A stretch of DNA of 64,000 nucleotides, taken from contig NZ_DCLL01000033.1 in assembly GCF_002321025.1 (NCBI RefSeq), positions 114,497-178,496 on the forward strand. The letters run 5' to 3'. The stretch's first letter is position 1. The number at the start of each line of letters is the position of its first letter. Position numbers and translations under genes: made by a program. Shown one piece after another: positions 8,502 through 16,800 of the stretch. This DNA is from Acinetobacter lwoffii (GTDB lineage: Bacteria; Pseudomonadota; Gammaproteobacteria; Pseudomonadales; Moraxellaceae). The notes beneath the pieces were generated by a model. It made no database searches, was not told where the DNA came from, and was given only the letters and a program-made list of their open reading frames with translations.

Positions 8502-8512
8502 TTACCTGAATC

Positions 8513-8917
8513 TTAGTTATCGGTTGCAAAAGCAATATCGCTGAGTCCGGCTCCACTCGCACGCGACATGACTTGCGCCACCGAGTCATAACGTGATTCT
8601 TTATCCGCTTTCAACACAATGGTCGGCTGACGTTCAGCTTGGCCCGCTTCATTAAAACGGGTTTCAAGTTGTTCCAGCGTCAGTACATCGCCATTCCAGG
8701 CAATGTCACCTTCGGCATTGATGCTGATCGTGACATTTTCAGGCGGCAGATCGATAATCTCCGCAGTGGTTTGTGGCAAGGTTAATGGAATTGATGGGTT
8801 CGCAACGGTCGCTGTCACCAGAAAGATGATCATCAATACCAACATAATGTCGATGAGGGGAATGAGGTTCATCTCATTCATGCCTACATCGTTGTCTTCA
8901 CCCAGTTGAAAAGCCAT
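8513..8917 (-). CDS. exbD: Biopolymer transport protein ExbD
   Basis: A 134-residue ExbD/TolR protein, the proton-motive-force coupling partner of ExbB that energises TonB. A short cytoplasmic tail is followed by one membrane helix (about residues 18-38) containing the functional aspartate D23 in LIPLIDIMLVLMIIF, then a periplasmic domain ending in SRASGAGLSDIAFATDN. The start codon overlaps the stop of exbB (TAATG), so translation is coupled. It is the last gene of the tonB-exbB-exbD unit and ends at the shared terminator. Confidence 0.95.
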   Translation of the reverse strand: MAFQLGEDNDVGMNEMNLIPLIDIMLVLMIIFLVTATVANPSIPLTLPQTTAEIIDLPPENVTISINAEGDIAWNGDVLTLEQLETRFNEAGQAERQPTIVLKADKESRYDSVAQVMSRASGAGLSDIAFATDN

Positions 8918-9540
8918 TAAGCTTGACCTCCCACGAAACTCTGTTGTGTTACTTTTTCATCAGACTTTTTTGCAGCAGATTCCTGTTGCAGCATAGTATC
9001 AATCAACAGACCATGTGCCTGATCTTGTAACTCGTGTGCCAAGCCACGATTAGCACGGACACAGATGTTATAAGCCAGCACCGCAGGAATCGCGACTGCC
9101 AGACCTAAGCCAGTCATAATCAACGCTTCACCGACTGGGGTTGCCACTTGTGCCAGACCAGCCTGACCACTCTTACCAACAGCAACTAGCGCATGGAAGA
9201 TACCCCATACTGTACCGAACAAACCGACAAAAGGTGAAATTGAGGCAATCGTTCCAAGAACCGATACACCTTTTTCGGCATTGGCTTTTTCTGCTGAAAT
9301 CTGGCGTAACAGCGCCTGTTCTGCCACTGCCTTACGCTGTTCAAAGCCCAAAGGAGCCAGTTTGGTTTTCAGTTGTTCCAACGCTGTAGATAACTGAGCA
9401 TAGGCAATCTGTTTAAGTTGGCGAGTGCCCATCAAACGCAGCACAAAAATGGTCCATGTCGCAATCGACATTGCCAATAACACGAAATACAGCGTTTTAC
9501 TGACTGCATCAGCGTGTTGCCAATAAACTGAAAAGTTCAT
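8917..9540 (-). CDS. exbB: Biopolymer transport protein ExbB (MotA/TolQ/ExbB channel)
   Basis: A 207-residue protein starting MNFSVYWQHADAVSK at 9540. The longer open frame to 9648 runs into tonB and is not needed, because AGGAG sits eight bases before this ATG. There is one N-terminal helix, and two more helices form the proton-channel core, with the signature TIASISPFVGLFGTVWGI near the middle and GLGLAVAIPAVLAYN after it. It forms the inner-membrane pentamer that, with ExbD, drives TonB. It lies 25 bases after tonB. Confidence 0.95.
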   Translation of the reverse strand: MNFSVYWQHADAVSKTLYFVLLAMSIATWTIFVLRLMGTRQLKQIAYAQLSTALEQLKTKLAPLGFEQRKAVAEQALLRQISAEKANAEKGVSVLGTIASISPFVGLFGTVWGIFHALVAVGKSGQAGLAQVATPVGEALIMTGLGLAVAIPAVLAYNICVRANRGLAHELQDQAHGLLIDTMLQQESAAKKSDEKVTQQSFVGGQA

Positions 9541-9565
9541 ATTCGAACTCCTAATGGGTGAGCCG

Positions 9566-10333
9566 TTATTTAACCTGAAAATCGAAAGGCTGTTCCACAC
9601 GGGTTGGATAAGCCACACCATTTTCAACATATTTGGTAAGTTGTGCACGACGTACCGCGGCTTCTACTTTGCGCGTTACTGCCGGGCTACAACTTGAATT
9701 TCGTGCAGTTGCAGAAACCACTTTACCCTGCTCATTCGCTGAAACATCTACTACCAGTGAACAGGCTGATTTTAATTCACCTGCAGAGAGTGAGACTTTT
9801 GGTGAACGCTGCCAAGACACGCCCCCACCAATCGATACACTTTTCGGGGATGGCGGCGCAGCAGGTGCTGGCGGTGCCACAGGCGCAGGTGGCGCGACTG
9901 GAGCAGGTGCCGGTTTAACTTTAGTTTCAGTGACCACTGTCGGTACAACCGGACTTGGGGTTGGTTTTGCTTCAACTGGCGGTGCTTTAACCACTTTTGG
10001 TACTTCAGCCTTTTTCACCTGCTCGATTTTTTCTACTTTTTTCGGTGGTGGTGGCAGCGGTTTATCGACAATTTTGACTTCTTTCGGCTTAGGCGGCTCT
10101 TTTTGTGGCTCGGCCTTCGGCTTTGGCGGTAAAGGTTTTGGCGCTTCCTGGAGTTTTACAAAGCGCACTTTTAAGGGTTGCTTATCAATGGGTGTCAGCT
10201 CAGGTGCTTTCATCTGGCTGATCGCATATAACACACCCACATGCCCAACCAGTACAGCCGCCACGATAGAGATGACTTTCTTTTTCATCTGATTCGGCGG
10301 TGTAGGCATTTGGGGCGCAGCAACTTGACTCAT
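9566..10333 (-). CDS. tonB: Energy transducer TonB
   Basis: A 255-residue TonB. A single membrane anchor lies at about residues 20-36 (ISIVAAVLVGHVGVLYAIS). A long periplasmic Pro/Lys spacer follows, rich in KPKAEPQKEPPKPK and APVAPPAPVAPP repeats. The C-terminal domain (about residues 180-255) contains a cysteine pair and ends with VEQPFDFQVK. It carries energy from ExbBD to outer-membrane siderophore and haem receptors. First gene of tonB-exbB-exbD. A Fur-like operator lies in its promoter, so iron repression is expected. Confidence 0.93.
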   Translation of the reverse strand: MSQVAAPQMPTPPNQMKKKVISIVAAVLVGHVGVLYAISQMKAPELTPIDKQPLKVRFVKLQEAPKPLPPKPKAEPQKEPPKPKEVKIVDKPLPPPPKKVEKIEQVKKAEVPKVVKAPPVEAKPTPSPVVPTVVTETKVKPAPAPVAPPAPVAPPAPAAPPSPKSVSIGGGVSWQRSPKVSLSAGELKSACSLVVDVSANEQGKVVSATARNSSCSPAVTRKVEAAVRRAQLTKYVENGVAYPTRVEQPFDFQVK

Positions 10334-10407
10334 TAAATCTATTACCTTGAGGAGATGATGTGGAACAAACTATCAAGCTCATCGGTTAGCACAATTAAAG
10401 TATGCCA

Positions 10408-10437
10408 ATAATAAATGAGAAGTGTTTTCATTTGCAA
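10408..10437 (-). promoter_or_regulatory. tonB promoter with Fur-like operator in the spacer
   Basis: On the minus strand a -35 TTGCAA (10432-10437) and a -10 TATTAT (10408-10413) are 18 bases apart. Between them, 10416-10430 reads TGAGAAGTGTTTTCA on the plus strand. This matches the 7-1-7 Fur consensus TGATAATNATTATCA at 10 of 14 defined positions and lies in a near-perfect inverted repeat (AATGAGAA/TTTTCATT). Fur bound here would block RNA polymerase. Confidence 0.6.
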
Positions 10438-10478
10438 CCGCTAATCCTACCTTTGACTGACTTTTTTTGCATCAAAAC

Positions 10479-10508
10479 AAAAAAGGCATACTAAAAGTAT
10501 GCCTTTTT
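10479..10508 (-). terminator. purU terminator
   Basis: AAAAAGGCATACT and AGTATGCCTTTTT form a perfect stem with a short A-rich loop and a T-run on the minus strand; it lies just after the purU stop. Confidence 0.87.
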
Positions 10509-10525
10509 AAAACTCAATGCAAGTC

Positions 10526-11392
10526 TTATTGGAACACGACGGTTTTGTTGCCATCGACAATAATACGGTCTTCCAGATGCCATTTTACCGCACGGGCCAA
10601 TACATTACGTTCCACGTCCTGACCGAGTTCACGTAACTGCTCAACGGTAAAGTCATGGTTCACGCGCTCCACATCCTGCTCGATGATCGGACCTTGATCC
10701 AGATCAGCAGTCACATAGTGCGCAGTTGCACCAATCAGCTTCACACCTTTTTCATAAGCCTGCTTGTACGGATTGGCACCCACGAACGCTGGCAGGAAAG
10801 AATGGTGAATGTTGATCACTTTCATTTCCCACTTGCTGACAAATTCTTCATCCAGAATCTGCATATAACGCGCCAGCACCAGTAAGTCATTGCCCTGCAT
10901 CAACTGGTCGATTTCTGCATAAGCTTCAGGCTTGTTGTCTTTGGTCACTGGCACGACTTCGAATGGAATACCAAAGTTTTCAACTGCTTCGCGTAAAGTC
11001 TCGTGATTCGATACTACTTTGGTAATTTCACAAGGCAAACCACCACGCGCATGACGCCATAACAGCTCAAGCAAGGCATGATCGACCTTAGATACCAGAA
11101 TACCGACTTTTTTCACGTCACTGACCAGAGCCAGACGCCATTGCATGCCATAGCGTTCTGCCACATTCGCTGCAAAAGTCTGGGTAATACTTTCTTTGCG
11201 ACTTTGAAGATTATCTAATTCAAATTCAACGCGCATGAAGTAACGTCCGCCCTGCGCTGCTGTCGCATATTGGTCAAGCGCAGTAATGTTGGCACCTTGA
11301 TGATACAAGAAGCTCGAAACAGCCTGCACGATGCCCGGCTTGTCTTCACAAGTAATCAATAAACGTGCGGTGTTAGCAGTCGTCATATTCAT
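10526..11392 (-). CDS. purU: Formyltetrahydrofolate deformylase PurU
   Basis: A 288-residue two-domain enzyme that hydrolyses 10-formyl-THF to formate and THF, feeding formate to PurT and balancing one-carbon pools. An N-terminal ACT domain covers about residues 8-85 (LLITCEDKPGIVQAVSSFL). The C-terminal formyltransferase-like domain contains the active-site block KVINIHHSFLPAFVGANPY and the later GATAHYVTADLDQGPIIEQ with the catalytic aspartate. Length equals the family norm of 280-290. An ATG two codons downstream is an alternative start. Confidence 0.96.
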   Translation of the reverse strand: MNMTTANTARLLITCEDKPGIVQAVSSFLYHQGANITALDQYATAAQGGRYFMRVEFELDNLQSRKESITQTFAANVAERYGMQWRLALVSDVKKVGILVSKVDHALLELLWRHARGGLPCEITKVVSNHETLREAVENFGIPFEVVPVTKDNKPEAYAEIDQLMQGNDLLVLARYMQILDEEFVSKWEMKVINIHHSFLPAFVGANPYKQAYEKGVKLIGATAHYVTADLDQGPIIEQDVERVNHDFTVEQLRELGQDVERNVLARAVKWHLEDRIIVDGNKTVVFQ

Positions 11393-11440
11393 GTTGGTTT
11401 AAGTCACTAATCAGTTAAATTAAAAAATAAGCCGAGTATT

Positions 11441-12172
11441 CTAGCGCGTTTCTTGGATATTCTGAATAGTTTGTTCAGATTCAGAATCTTTAGACGACGA
11501 CAGGCTGGCAAAAAGTTCGGAAGAGCCCAAACTATTCAATAAACCTTCATAGGTTTGACGACTTTCACCACGTAAATACGCCCCTTCCAGGAATACCATT
11601 TGACGGAGTGCCTGCCAGACCCATTTTTCTTCCAGGGTATTGGAATCAGTCAGATGGCCTGACATATACAGGAAGTTGGTCCAGTTGGTCAGTACAATCC
11701 ACAGGTTAATAATCAGTGCTTCAATCTCTGAATCGGTCATGTCCATCAGGCCTGCATTAACAAAGCCCTTATAGATTTTCTGGCCCTGCTGCATCACCTG
11801 CCCGGCAAAGCGTGGATACATCTTGCGAAAATCTTCGTTATTTTCCACCAGATGATAGACGTCACGATGCAGGAAACGATAAGCCCATAACTGGCTGCTC
11901 AGTACCTGAAAATAATGCACCTTGTCATTGGCATCCAGCGCGCGGTCATCCGGCAGCGCCAGCATTTCCAGCGTCTGATGCTGGTACTGTTCCATCAATT
12001 CTTTAATAATTTCATTTTTATTGCGGAAATGATAATACAGGTTACCCGGGCTCATGCCGAGTTCAGCCGCAATGTGATTGGTGGTTACCGATCGTTCGCC
12101 ACGCTCGTTAAACAGCTGTAAACTGAGCTGCAAGATACGCTCTTTAGTTTTTAAGGTTTTGGTTTGGGACAT
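11441..12172 (-). CDS. TetR/AcrR family transcriptional regulator
   Basis: A 243-residue regulator. I use ATG 12172 (MSQTKTLKTKERILQ), which puts the TetR helix-turn-helix at about residues 8-55, as is usual; the longer frame to 12223 would prepend 17 residues and is not excluded, because no ideal Shine-Dalgarno is visible. The HTH block is TTNHIAAELGMSPGNLYYHF. The ligand-binding domain is not recognisable. It is divergent from the aldehyde dehydrogenase gene, and a perfect inverted repeat in the shared region (12232-12249) is a likely operator. It therefore probably represses the dehydrogenase and perhaps itself. Confidence 0.88.
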   Translation of the reverse strand: MSQTKTLKTKERILQLSLQLFNERGERSVTTNHIAAELGMSPGNLYYHFRNKNEIIKELMEQYQHQTLEMLALPDDRALDANDKVHYFQVLSSQLWAYRFLHRDVYHLVENNEDFRKMYPRFAGQVMQQGQKIYKGFVNAGLMDMTDSEIEALIINLWIVLTNWTNFLYMSGHLTDSNTLEEKWVWQALRQMVFLEGAYLRGESRQTYEGLLNSLGSSELFASLSSSKDSESEQTIQNIQETR

Positions 12173-12223
12173 CCTAAAATAACCATTCAGTTCATGCATT
12201 AGCAGGCTAACACACAAAGTCAC

Positions 12224-12252
12224 TTGACTAATTAGAGTATTTGCTCTAAAAA
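12224..12252 (+). promoter_or_regulatory. Aldehyde dehydrogenase promoter with candidate TetR operator
   Basis: TTGACT (12224-12229) and TAAAAA (12247-12252) are 17 bases apart. The perfect inverted repeat TTAGAG-N6-CTCTAA (12232-12249) fills the spacer and overlaps the -10. Its position between divergent regulator and enzyme genes and its symmetry fit a dimeric TetR repressor site. Confidence 0.5.
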
Positions 12253-12287
12253 TTAATTAATCGATTTTTGAATAATGGTAGTGCGGC

Positions 12288-13736
12288 ATGAACAGTCACA
12301 CAAAAACAACATCAATGACACCACATTTTTTTGATAGCCAATATCTGAATGAAGTCTTGGCGCAACAAAAACACGCTTACTTACACTACCCTCTGCCGAC
12401 TGCAAAGGAACGTATCGATCGTTTAGCTCGACTTAAGCGTATCTTAGTTAAGTATCAAGATCAATTTGCTGACGCAATTAATCAGGACTATGGTAACCGT
12501 TCCATTGGGGAAACCAAGATTGGTGAACTGCTCACCTGTCTGGAACATATCAAATATTACAGCAAAAACCTGACCCGATGGATGAAACCTTCCAAGCGTC
12601 ATGTCGGCATTATTCATCAGCCGGCAAAAGCCTGGGTACAATATCAGCCTTTGGGCGTAGTCGGAATTATCGCACCGTGGAACTATCCGCTGTTGTTGTC
12701 GATTGGTCCTCTGATTTGCGCACTGGCGGCCGGCAACCATGCCATGATCAAAATTTCCAGCGCATCCGCTGCCTTTGGTGAAGTTCTGGAAAAAGCTCTG
12801 GCTGAAGCCTTCCCTAAAGAATTGGTCGCTGTGGTGAATGGGGGCGGTGTGATTTCAGATGCCTTCTGTCGTTTGCCTTTCGATAAACTGATTTTCACTG
12901 GCTCAACTGCAGTCGGTAAAACCGTCATGGCAGCCGCTGCCGAAAATCTGGTGCCGGTGATTCTCGAACTGGGCGGTAAATCGCCGGTACTGGTACATCC
13001 ATCGATTGATCTGCGTGATGTTGCGCAGCGGATTGCGGTGGGTAAACTCTGGAATGCAGGTCAGACCTGTGTAGCTCCAGACTATATGTTCCTGCCTCGC
13101 GGAAAAACTGCCGAGTTCATTGATCACTTTAAAGCCTGTGTCGAAAGCATGTATCCGGATATCACCCATAATCAGGATTACACCTCGATTATTAATGACA
13201 AACAATATAACCGTCTACAAGGCTATCTGGATGATGCACGCGAACAGGGTGCGCAAGTCATTGAAATTAATCCTCGCCGTGAAAACTCGGCTGATCTGCG
13301 CAAGATTGCACCGACCATCGTAACCAATGTCACCCCGATGATGCAGATCATGCAACATGAAATCTTCGGTCCGCTGTTACCGATCATGGAATATGATCAA
13401 ATTGACGATGTCATCGACTTTATTAATAGCCGTCCACGCCCACTTGCTTTATACTACTTCGACTTTGATCAGGCGCGTGCCGATTATGTCGCACAGCGTA
13501 CCCATTCAGGGCATTTCGGGCAAAATACGGTACTGACCCATGTTGCGCAGGACGATCTACCATTTGGGGGTGTCGGTGCATCAGGTATGGGGAAATACCA
13601 TGGCCCAGAAGGCTTCTTCAGTTTGTCGCATGAACGCTCAGTGATGTCGAATCCAAAGCTGTATAGCTTGAAATACATTCTGCCGCCGTTCAACAAGCCG
13701 ATTCACAAGCTGATTTGGAAGACCCTTCTCCGCTAA
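12288..13736 (+). CDS. Coniferyl-aldehyde-dehydrogenase-like NAD(P) aldehyde dehydrogenase
   Basis: A 482-residue class-3-type aldehyde dehydrogenase. The active-site glutamate lies in LELGGKSPVL, the catalytic cysteine in WNAGQTCVAPDY, and the cofactor-binding GSTAVGK and APWNYPLLL are intact. The usual KPSE motif is replaced by KISSAS, keeping the lysine. The sequence most resembles bacterial proteins annotated as coniferyl aldehyde dehydrogenase, but medium-chain aliphatic aldehydes are as likely as substrates. C-terminal hydrophobic residues after 465 may let it sit on the membrane. It is divergent from a TetR gene, its probable regulator. Confidence 0.88.
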   Translation: MNSHTKTTSMTPHFFDSQYLNEVLAQQKHAYLHYPLPTAKERIDRLARLKRILVKYQDQFADAINQDYGNRSIGETKIGELLTCLEHIKYYSKNLTRWMKPSKRHVGIIHQPAKAWVQYQPLGVVGIIAPWNYPLLLSIGPLICALAAGNHAMIKISSASAAFGEVLEKALAEAFPKELVAVVNGGGVISDAFCRLPFDKLIFTGSTAVGKTVMAAAAENLVPVILELGGKSPVLVHPSIDLRDVAQRIAVGKLWNAGQTCVAPDYMFLPRGKTAEFIDHFKACVESMYPDITHNQDYTSIINDKQYNRLQGYLDDAREQGAQVIEINPRRENSADLRKIAPTIVTNVTPMMQIMQHEIFGPLLPIMEYDQIDDVIDFINSRPRPLALYYFDFDQARADYVAQRTHSGHFGQNTVLTHVAQDDLPFGGVGASGMGKYHGPEGFFSLSHERSVMSNPKLYSLKYILPPFNKPIHKLIWKTLLR

Positions 13737-13791
13737 ATGATCAAGGCATGAGCTATCGATATAGTTCGTGCCGCGTTTTGACGAAAATCGC

Positions 13792-13820
13792 TTGTCTTTT
13801 AAGCGCATTTTTGATATAAA
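13792..13820 (+). promoter_or_regulatory. rpmB-rpmG promoter
   Basis: TTGTCT and TATAAA are separated by exactly 17 bases, about 80 bases ahead of the rpmB start. Strong vegetative promoter fit for a ribosomal protein operon. Confidence 0.65.
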
Positions 13821-13901
13821 ACGCCCCTTGAATGATTTCAATCCGTTTATTTTTGACTGGCCATACAGATTTGCTGTTGGCTAAATCAATGGAGTTACAC
13901 C

Positions 13902-14138
13902 ATGTCTAAGGTTTGCCAAGTTACCGGCAAGCGTCCAGTCGTTGGTAACAACGTCTCACACGCCAACAACAAAACTAAGCGCCGGTTCGAGCCGAACCTG
14001 CACCACCACCGTTTCTGGTTAGAAAGCGAAAAACGTTTTGTACGTCTTCGTTTAACCACTAAAGGTATGCGTATTATCGACAAATTGGGCATTGAAAAGG
14101 TTGTTGCTGACCTGCGTGCTCAAGGTCAAAAGATCTAA
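13902..14138 (+). CDS. rpmB: 50S ribosomal protein L28
   Basis: A 78-residue basic protein. MSKVCQVTGKRPVVGNNVSHA is the standard L28 N-terminus, and it is followed by KTKRRFEPNLHHHRFW and TTKGMRIIDK. Part of the large ribosomal subunit. Start supported by GGAG nine bases upstream. rpmG follows after 12 bases in the conserved rpmBG operon. Confidence 0.98.
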   Translation: MSKVCQVTGKRPVVGNNVSHANNKTKRRFEPNLHHHRFWLESEKRFVRLRLTTKGMRIIDKLGIEKVVADLRAQGQKI

Positions 14139-14150
14139 GGAGTCTGAACC

Positions 14151-14306
14151 ATGCGTGATAAAATTCGCTTAGTTTCTTCAGCTGGTACAGGTTATTTCTA
14201 TACCACGACTAAGAACAAACGTACTATGCCGGAAAAAATGGAAATCAAAAAATTTGATCCAAAAATCCGTCAACACGTAATCTTCAAAGAAGCTAAAATC
14301 AAATAA
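14151..14306 (+). CDS. rpmG: 50S ribosomal protein L33
   Basis: A 51-residue ribosomal protein read directly from the sequence. It starts MRDKIRLVSSAGTGYFYTTT, continues with the typical KNKRTMPEKMEIKKFDP, and ends VIFKEAKIK before TAA. It is of the zinc-independent L33 type, since the CxxC pairs are missing. AAGGAG stands nine bases before the ATG. Second gene of rpmBG; a strong terminator follows. Confidence 0.98.
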   Translation: MRDKIRLVSSAGTGYFYTTTKNKRTMPEKMEIKKFDPKIRQHVIFKEAKIK

Positions 14307-14317
14307 TTTTAGTTTCT

Positions 14318-14351
14318 TTAAAAAAACGACCTTTGCGGGTCGTTTTTTTTT
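14318..14351 (+). terminator. rpmBG terminator
   Basis: AAAAAACGACC and GGGTCGTTTTTT form a stem with a short loop, then a run of nine T residues. Confidence 0.9.
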
Positions 14352-14441
14352 GCACATTTTTTATCCGGCTTGATAAACTTTCTGCATGTTTTGGCACTTT
14401 TTGTGCTTATTTCCCAGCAAACCTAGCTAAAGGAGTATTTA

Positions 14442-16157
14442 GTGCCACATGACGTAGAGCTCATTATATTACTGGCTGTTGGTTTTGGCTTAGCTTTGGT
14501 CTTTGGCTATCTTGCTGCACGGCTACGTCTTCCTCCTTTGATCGGTTACTTAATTGCCGGCATTCTGATTAGTCCCCACACACCCGGTGTAGTCGGTGAT
14601 ATTCATCTGGCTAACCAGCTGGCAGAACTTGGCGTCATGTTCCTGATGTTTGGCGTCGGGATGCATTTTTCCCTGAACGATCTGATGCAGGTACGCCGGA
14701 TTGCCCTGCCTGGTGCGATTTTACAGATTGCAGTTGCCACCTTGCTCGGAGTCGGAGTTTCGATGCTGTGGGGCTGGAGCTTTGGTTCAGCGCTGGTCTT
14801 CGGCCTAAGCCTGTCCTGTGCCAGTACCGTGGTTCTACTCAAAGCTCTTGGTGATCGTGGCCTGCTCGATTCGATCAATGGCCGGATTGCCGTTGGCTGG
14901 TTGCTGGTCGAAGATCTGGTCATGGTCTTGGCGCTGGTACTGTTACCTGCCACTGCGGTGCTTTTAGGTGGCCAAGCGCTGGAAGGTGCAAGCAATGAGA
15001 ATATCTGGCTTACCTTAGGTATTACCCTACTCAAAGTCGCAGGCTTTATTGCCTTCATGCTGATTATTGGTAAGCGATTGATTCCAATGATCATACGGGT
15101 GGTGGCACGTCTCGGTTCACGTGAGCTGTTTACTTTAACAGTGGTGGCTGCTGCCGTTTCAATCGCCTTCGGTGCCTATAAAGTCTTTGGCGTGTCGATG
15201 GCACTAGGTGCTTTCTTTGCCGGAATGGTCGTTAAGGAATCTGATTTCAGTCATCGTGCTGAAGAAGAAACCTTGCCACTGCGTGAAATTTTCTCGATTT
15301 TATTCTTTGTCTCCGTCGGCATGCTGTTTGATCCGCGCATCCTGCTGGAACAGCCTTTACATGTACTGGCAGTGATCGGGATTATCATGATTGGTAAGAC
15401 TATTGCCGCGATGGCACTGGTGCTGTTCTTTCGCTATCCGATCAATACCGCCTTGACCGTCGGCGCTTCTCTGGCACAGATTGGTGAGTTCTCCTTTATT
15501 TTGGCTGCGCTTGGTGTTTCGCTCAACCTGCTTTCGCTGGAAGGTCAAAACCTGATTCTGGCAGGTGCCTTGATTTCGATTACGCTTAACTCCTTTATCT
15601 TTTCCGCGATTGAACCGGTACAGAAATGGATTCGGGAACGCTCGACTCTTGCCCGTTTACTGGAACGCAGTGGTGACCCGCTAGCGATGTTACCCGATGA
15701 AGTCTCACAGGATTACCTGCGCGATCAGGTGGTCATTATTGGCCATGGTGAGGTCGGTCGTCGCATTACCCGCTCATTGATGGAAGAAAACATCAAGGTG
15801 GTGATTGCCGAAGAAAACCGTGACATTGTCGAAAATTTGCGTGAAAAAGGTATTGCTGCAGTGTCTGGCGTAGCCACTGAAGCCGGAGTGCTGATTCAGG
15901 CACATATTCAGCATGCACGCTTACTGGTCATCTCCCCTATGGATATCATCGACATTCATAAAATTGTCGACATTGCCAAGACCTTGAATCCACAAATTCA
16001 GGTACTGGTCTGTGCAGAAAGCAAGGAAGAAGCTGAAGCGATTCGTCGAGATAATGTAGGTGCGGTTTATTATGCCAAAGAAGAAATGGCGAAGAATATG
16101 AGCAATCATATTTTGAACCAGATTGAGATCGCGCATCAGCATACGCCTTCTCATTAA
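14442..16157 (+). CDS. ybaL: YbaL/KefB-type cation:proton antiporter
   Basis: A 571-residue CPA2-family antiporter. The N-terminal 390 residues form about 12 membrane helices; the first block (LPPLIGYLIAGILISPHTPG) is characteristic. The C-terminal part is a cytoplasmic RCK/TrkA-N domain that begins DQVVIIGHGEVGRRITRSL and binds a nucleotide. It probably exchanges K+ or Na+ for protons. No TrkA-C extension is evident, which fits YbaL more than KefB/C. The start is GTG at 14442, with AAAGGAG 11 bases upstream. It stands alone between two terminators. Confidence 0.88.
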   Translation: MPHDVELIILLAVGFGLALVFGYLAARLRLPPLIGYLIAGILISPHTPGVVGDIHLANQLAELGVMFLMFGVGMHFSLNDLMQVRRIALPGAILQIAVATLLGVGVSMLWGWSFGSALVFGLSLSCASTVVLLKALGDRGLLDSINGRIAVGWLLVEDLVMVLALVLLPATAVLLGGQALEGASNENIWLTLGITLLKVAGFIAFMLIIGKRLIPMIIRVVARLGSRELFTLTVVAAAVSIAFGAYKVFGVSMALGAFFAGMVVKESDFSHRAEEETLPLREIFSILFFVSVGMLFDPRILLEQPLHVLAVIGIIMIGKTIAAMALVLFFRYPINTALTVGASLAQIGEFSFILAALGVSLNLLSLEGQNLILAGALISITLNSFIFSAIEPVQKWIRERSTLARLLERSGDPLAMLPDEVSQDYLRDQVVIIGHGEVGRRITRSLMEENIKVVIAEENRDIVENLREKGIAAVSGVATEAGVLIQAHIQHARLLVISPMDIIDIHKIVDIAKTLNPQIQVLVCAESKEEAEAIRRDNVGAVYYAKEEMAKNMSNHILNQIEIAHQHTPSH

Positions 16158-16183
16158 AGTTTTTCTTTGAATAAACGCCAAAT

Positions 16184-16213
16184 AAAAAAGTTGCCTAATT
16201 AGGCAACTTTTTT
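16184..16213 (+). terminator. Antiporter gene terminator
   Basis: AAAAAAGTTGCCT and AGGCAACTTTTTT form a perfect stem with a short AT loop. Confidence 0.88.
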
Positions 16214-16373
16214 ATGGATATCGGCATATCTATGAGCCAAAGATTTTATTAACACACTGGCTTCAGACTGCTCACGACTTAAATTTTAAAATACTGATTT
16301 TTCATCTTCATTTTAAATGAACGTTTTGTGATACTTAAAATCTGTCCAACCCAATAACCTACCCATAAAACTC

Positions 16374-16400
16374 AAAAAGCACACCGATAGTGTGCTTTCT
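16374..16400 (-). terminator. Terminator of the small hypothetical gene at 16417
   Basis: AAAGCACAC and GTGTGCTTT form a nine-base perfect stem with a five-base loop. The A-run on the left gives a T-run on the minus strand. Confidence 0.78.
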
Positions 16401-16416
16401 AAATAAATTTCAACGA

Positions 16417-16695
16417 TTAACTCATATACTTTGGTTCTTCATCCACAACTTCAGCCTGCCATTCATTGACCTGCTGTTCCAGCAAACCATAGAGTGCTGC
16501 CTGAATCATCTGTTGCGCAATCACGGGCGTCTGCTCTCCAAGTAGAGCTTTCACCTCATCATTAAATTGAATCATGACCAAAGGCTGTTTATGTGAGCCT
16601 GCATTGCGTAAAGCCAACGCGCCACCTTCAAGTTGAACGAGTTCTAAAATCGCGTCTTGATTACCAAATAAATCTTTCAACTGTTCTATAGACAT
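16417..16695 (-). CDS. Conserved small hypothetical protein
   Basis: A 92-residue acidic protein starting MSIEQLKDLFGNQDAILEL. The open frame extends to 16737, but ATG 16695 has an excellent GGAGG seven bases upstream. It is mostly helical by eye, with no signal peptide or cysteine motif, and contains LVMIQFNDEVKALLG and a helix AQQMIQAALYGLLEQQ. I recognise no family. It has its own terminator. The following upstream gene on this strand ends 105 bases away, so it may be separately expressed. Confidence 0.65.
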   Translation of the reverse strand: MSIEQLKDLFGNQDAILELVQLEGGALALRNAGSHKQPLVMIQFNDEVKALLGEQTPVIAQQMIQAALYGLLEQQVNEWQAEVVDEEPKYMS

Positions 16696-16800
16696 ATATC
16701 CTCCATGTTCAACATGGTGGCAAAGCGCCGGGTGCACTTTGCATCATTAGAGTAATTGATATAGGGTTAAAAATTGCAATTTCAAGTACAGCCGATCCGA

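Noticed and set aside
9633..10292. Long plus-strand frame opposite tonB
   Set aside because: It is the reverse of the Pro/Lys-rich TonB repeat region and gives Gly/Ala/Thr low-complexity; no ribosome binding site or family match.
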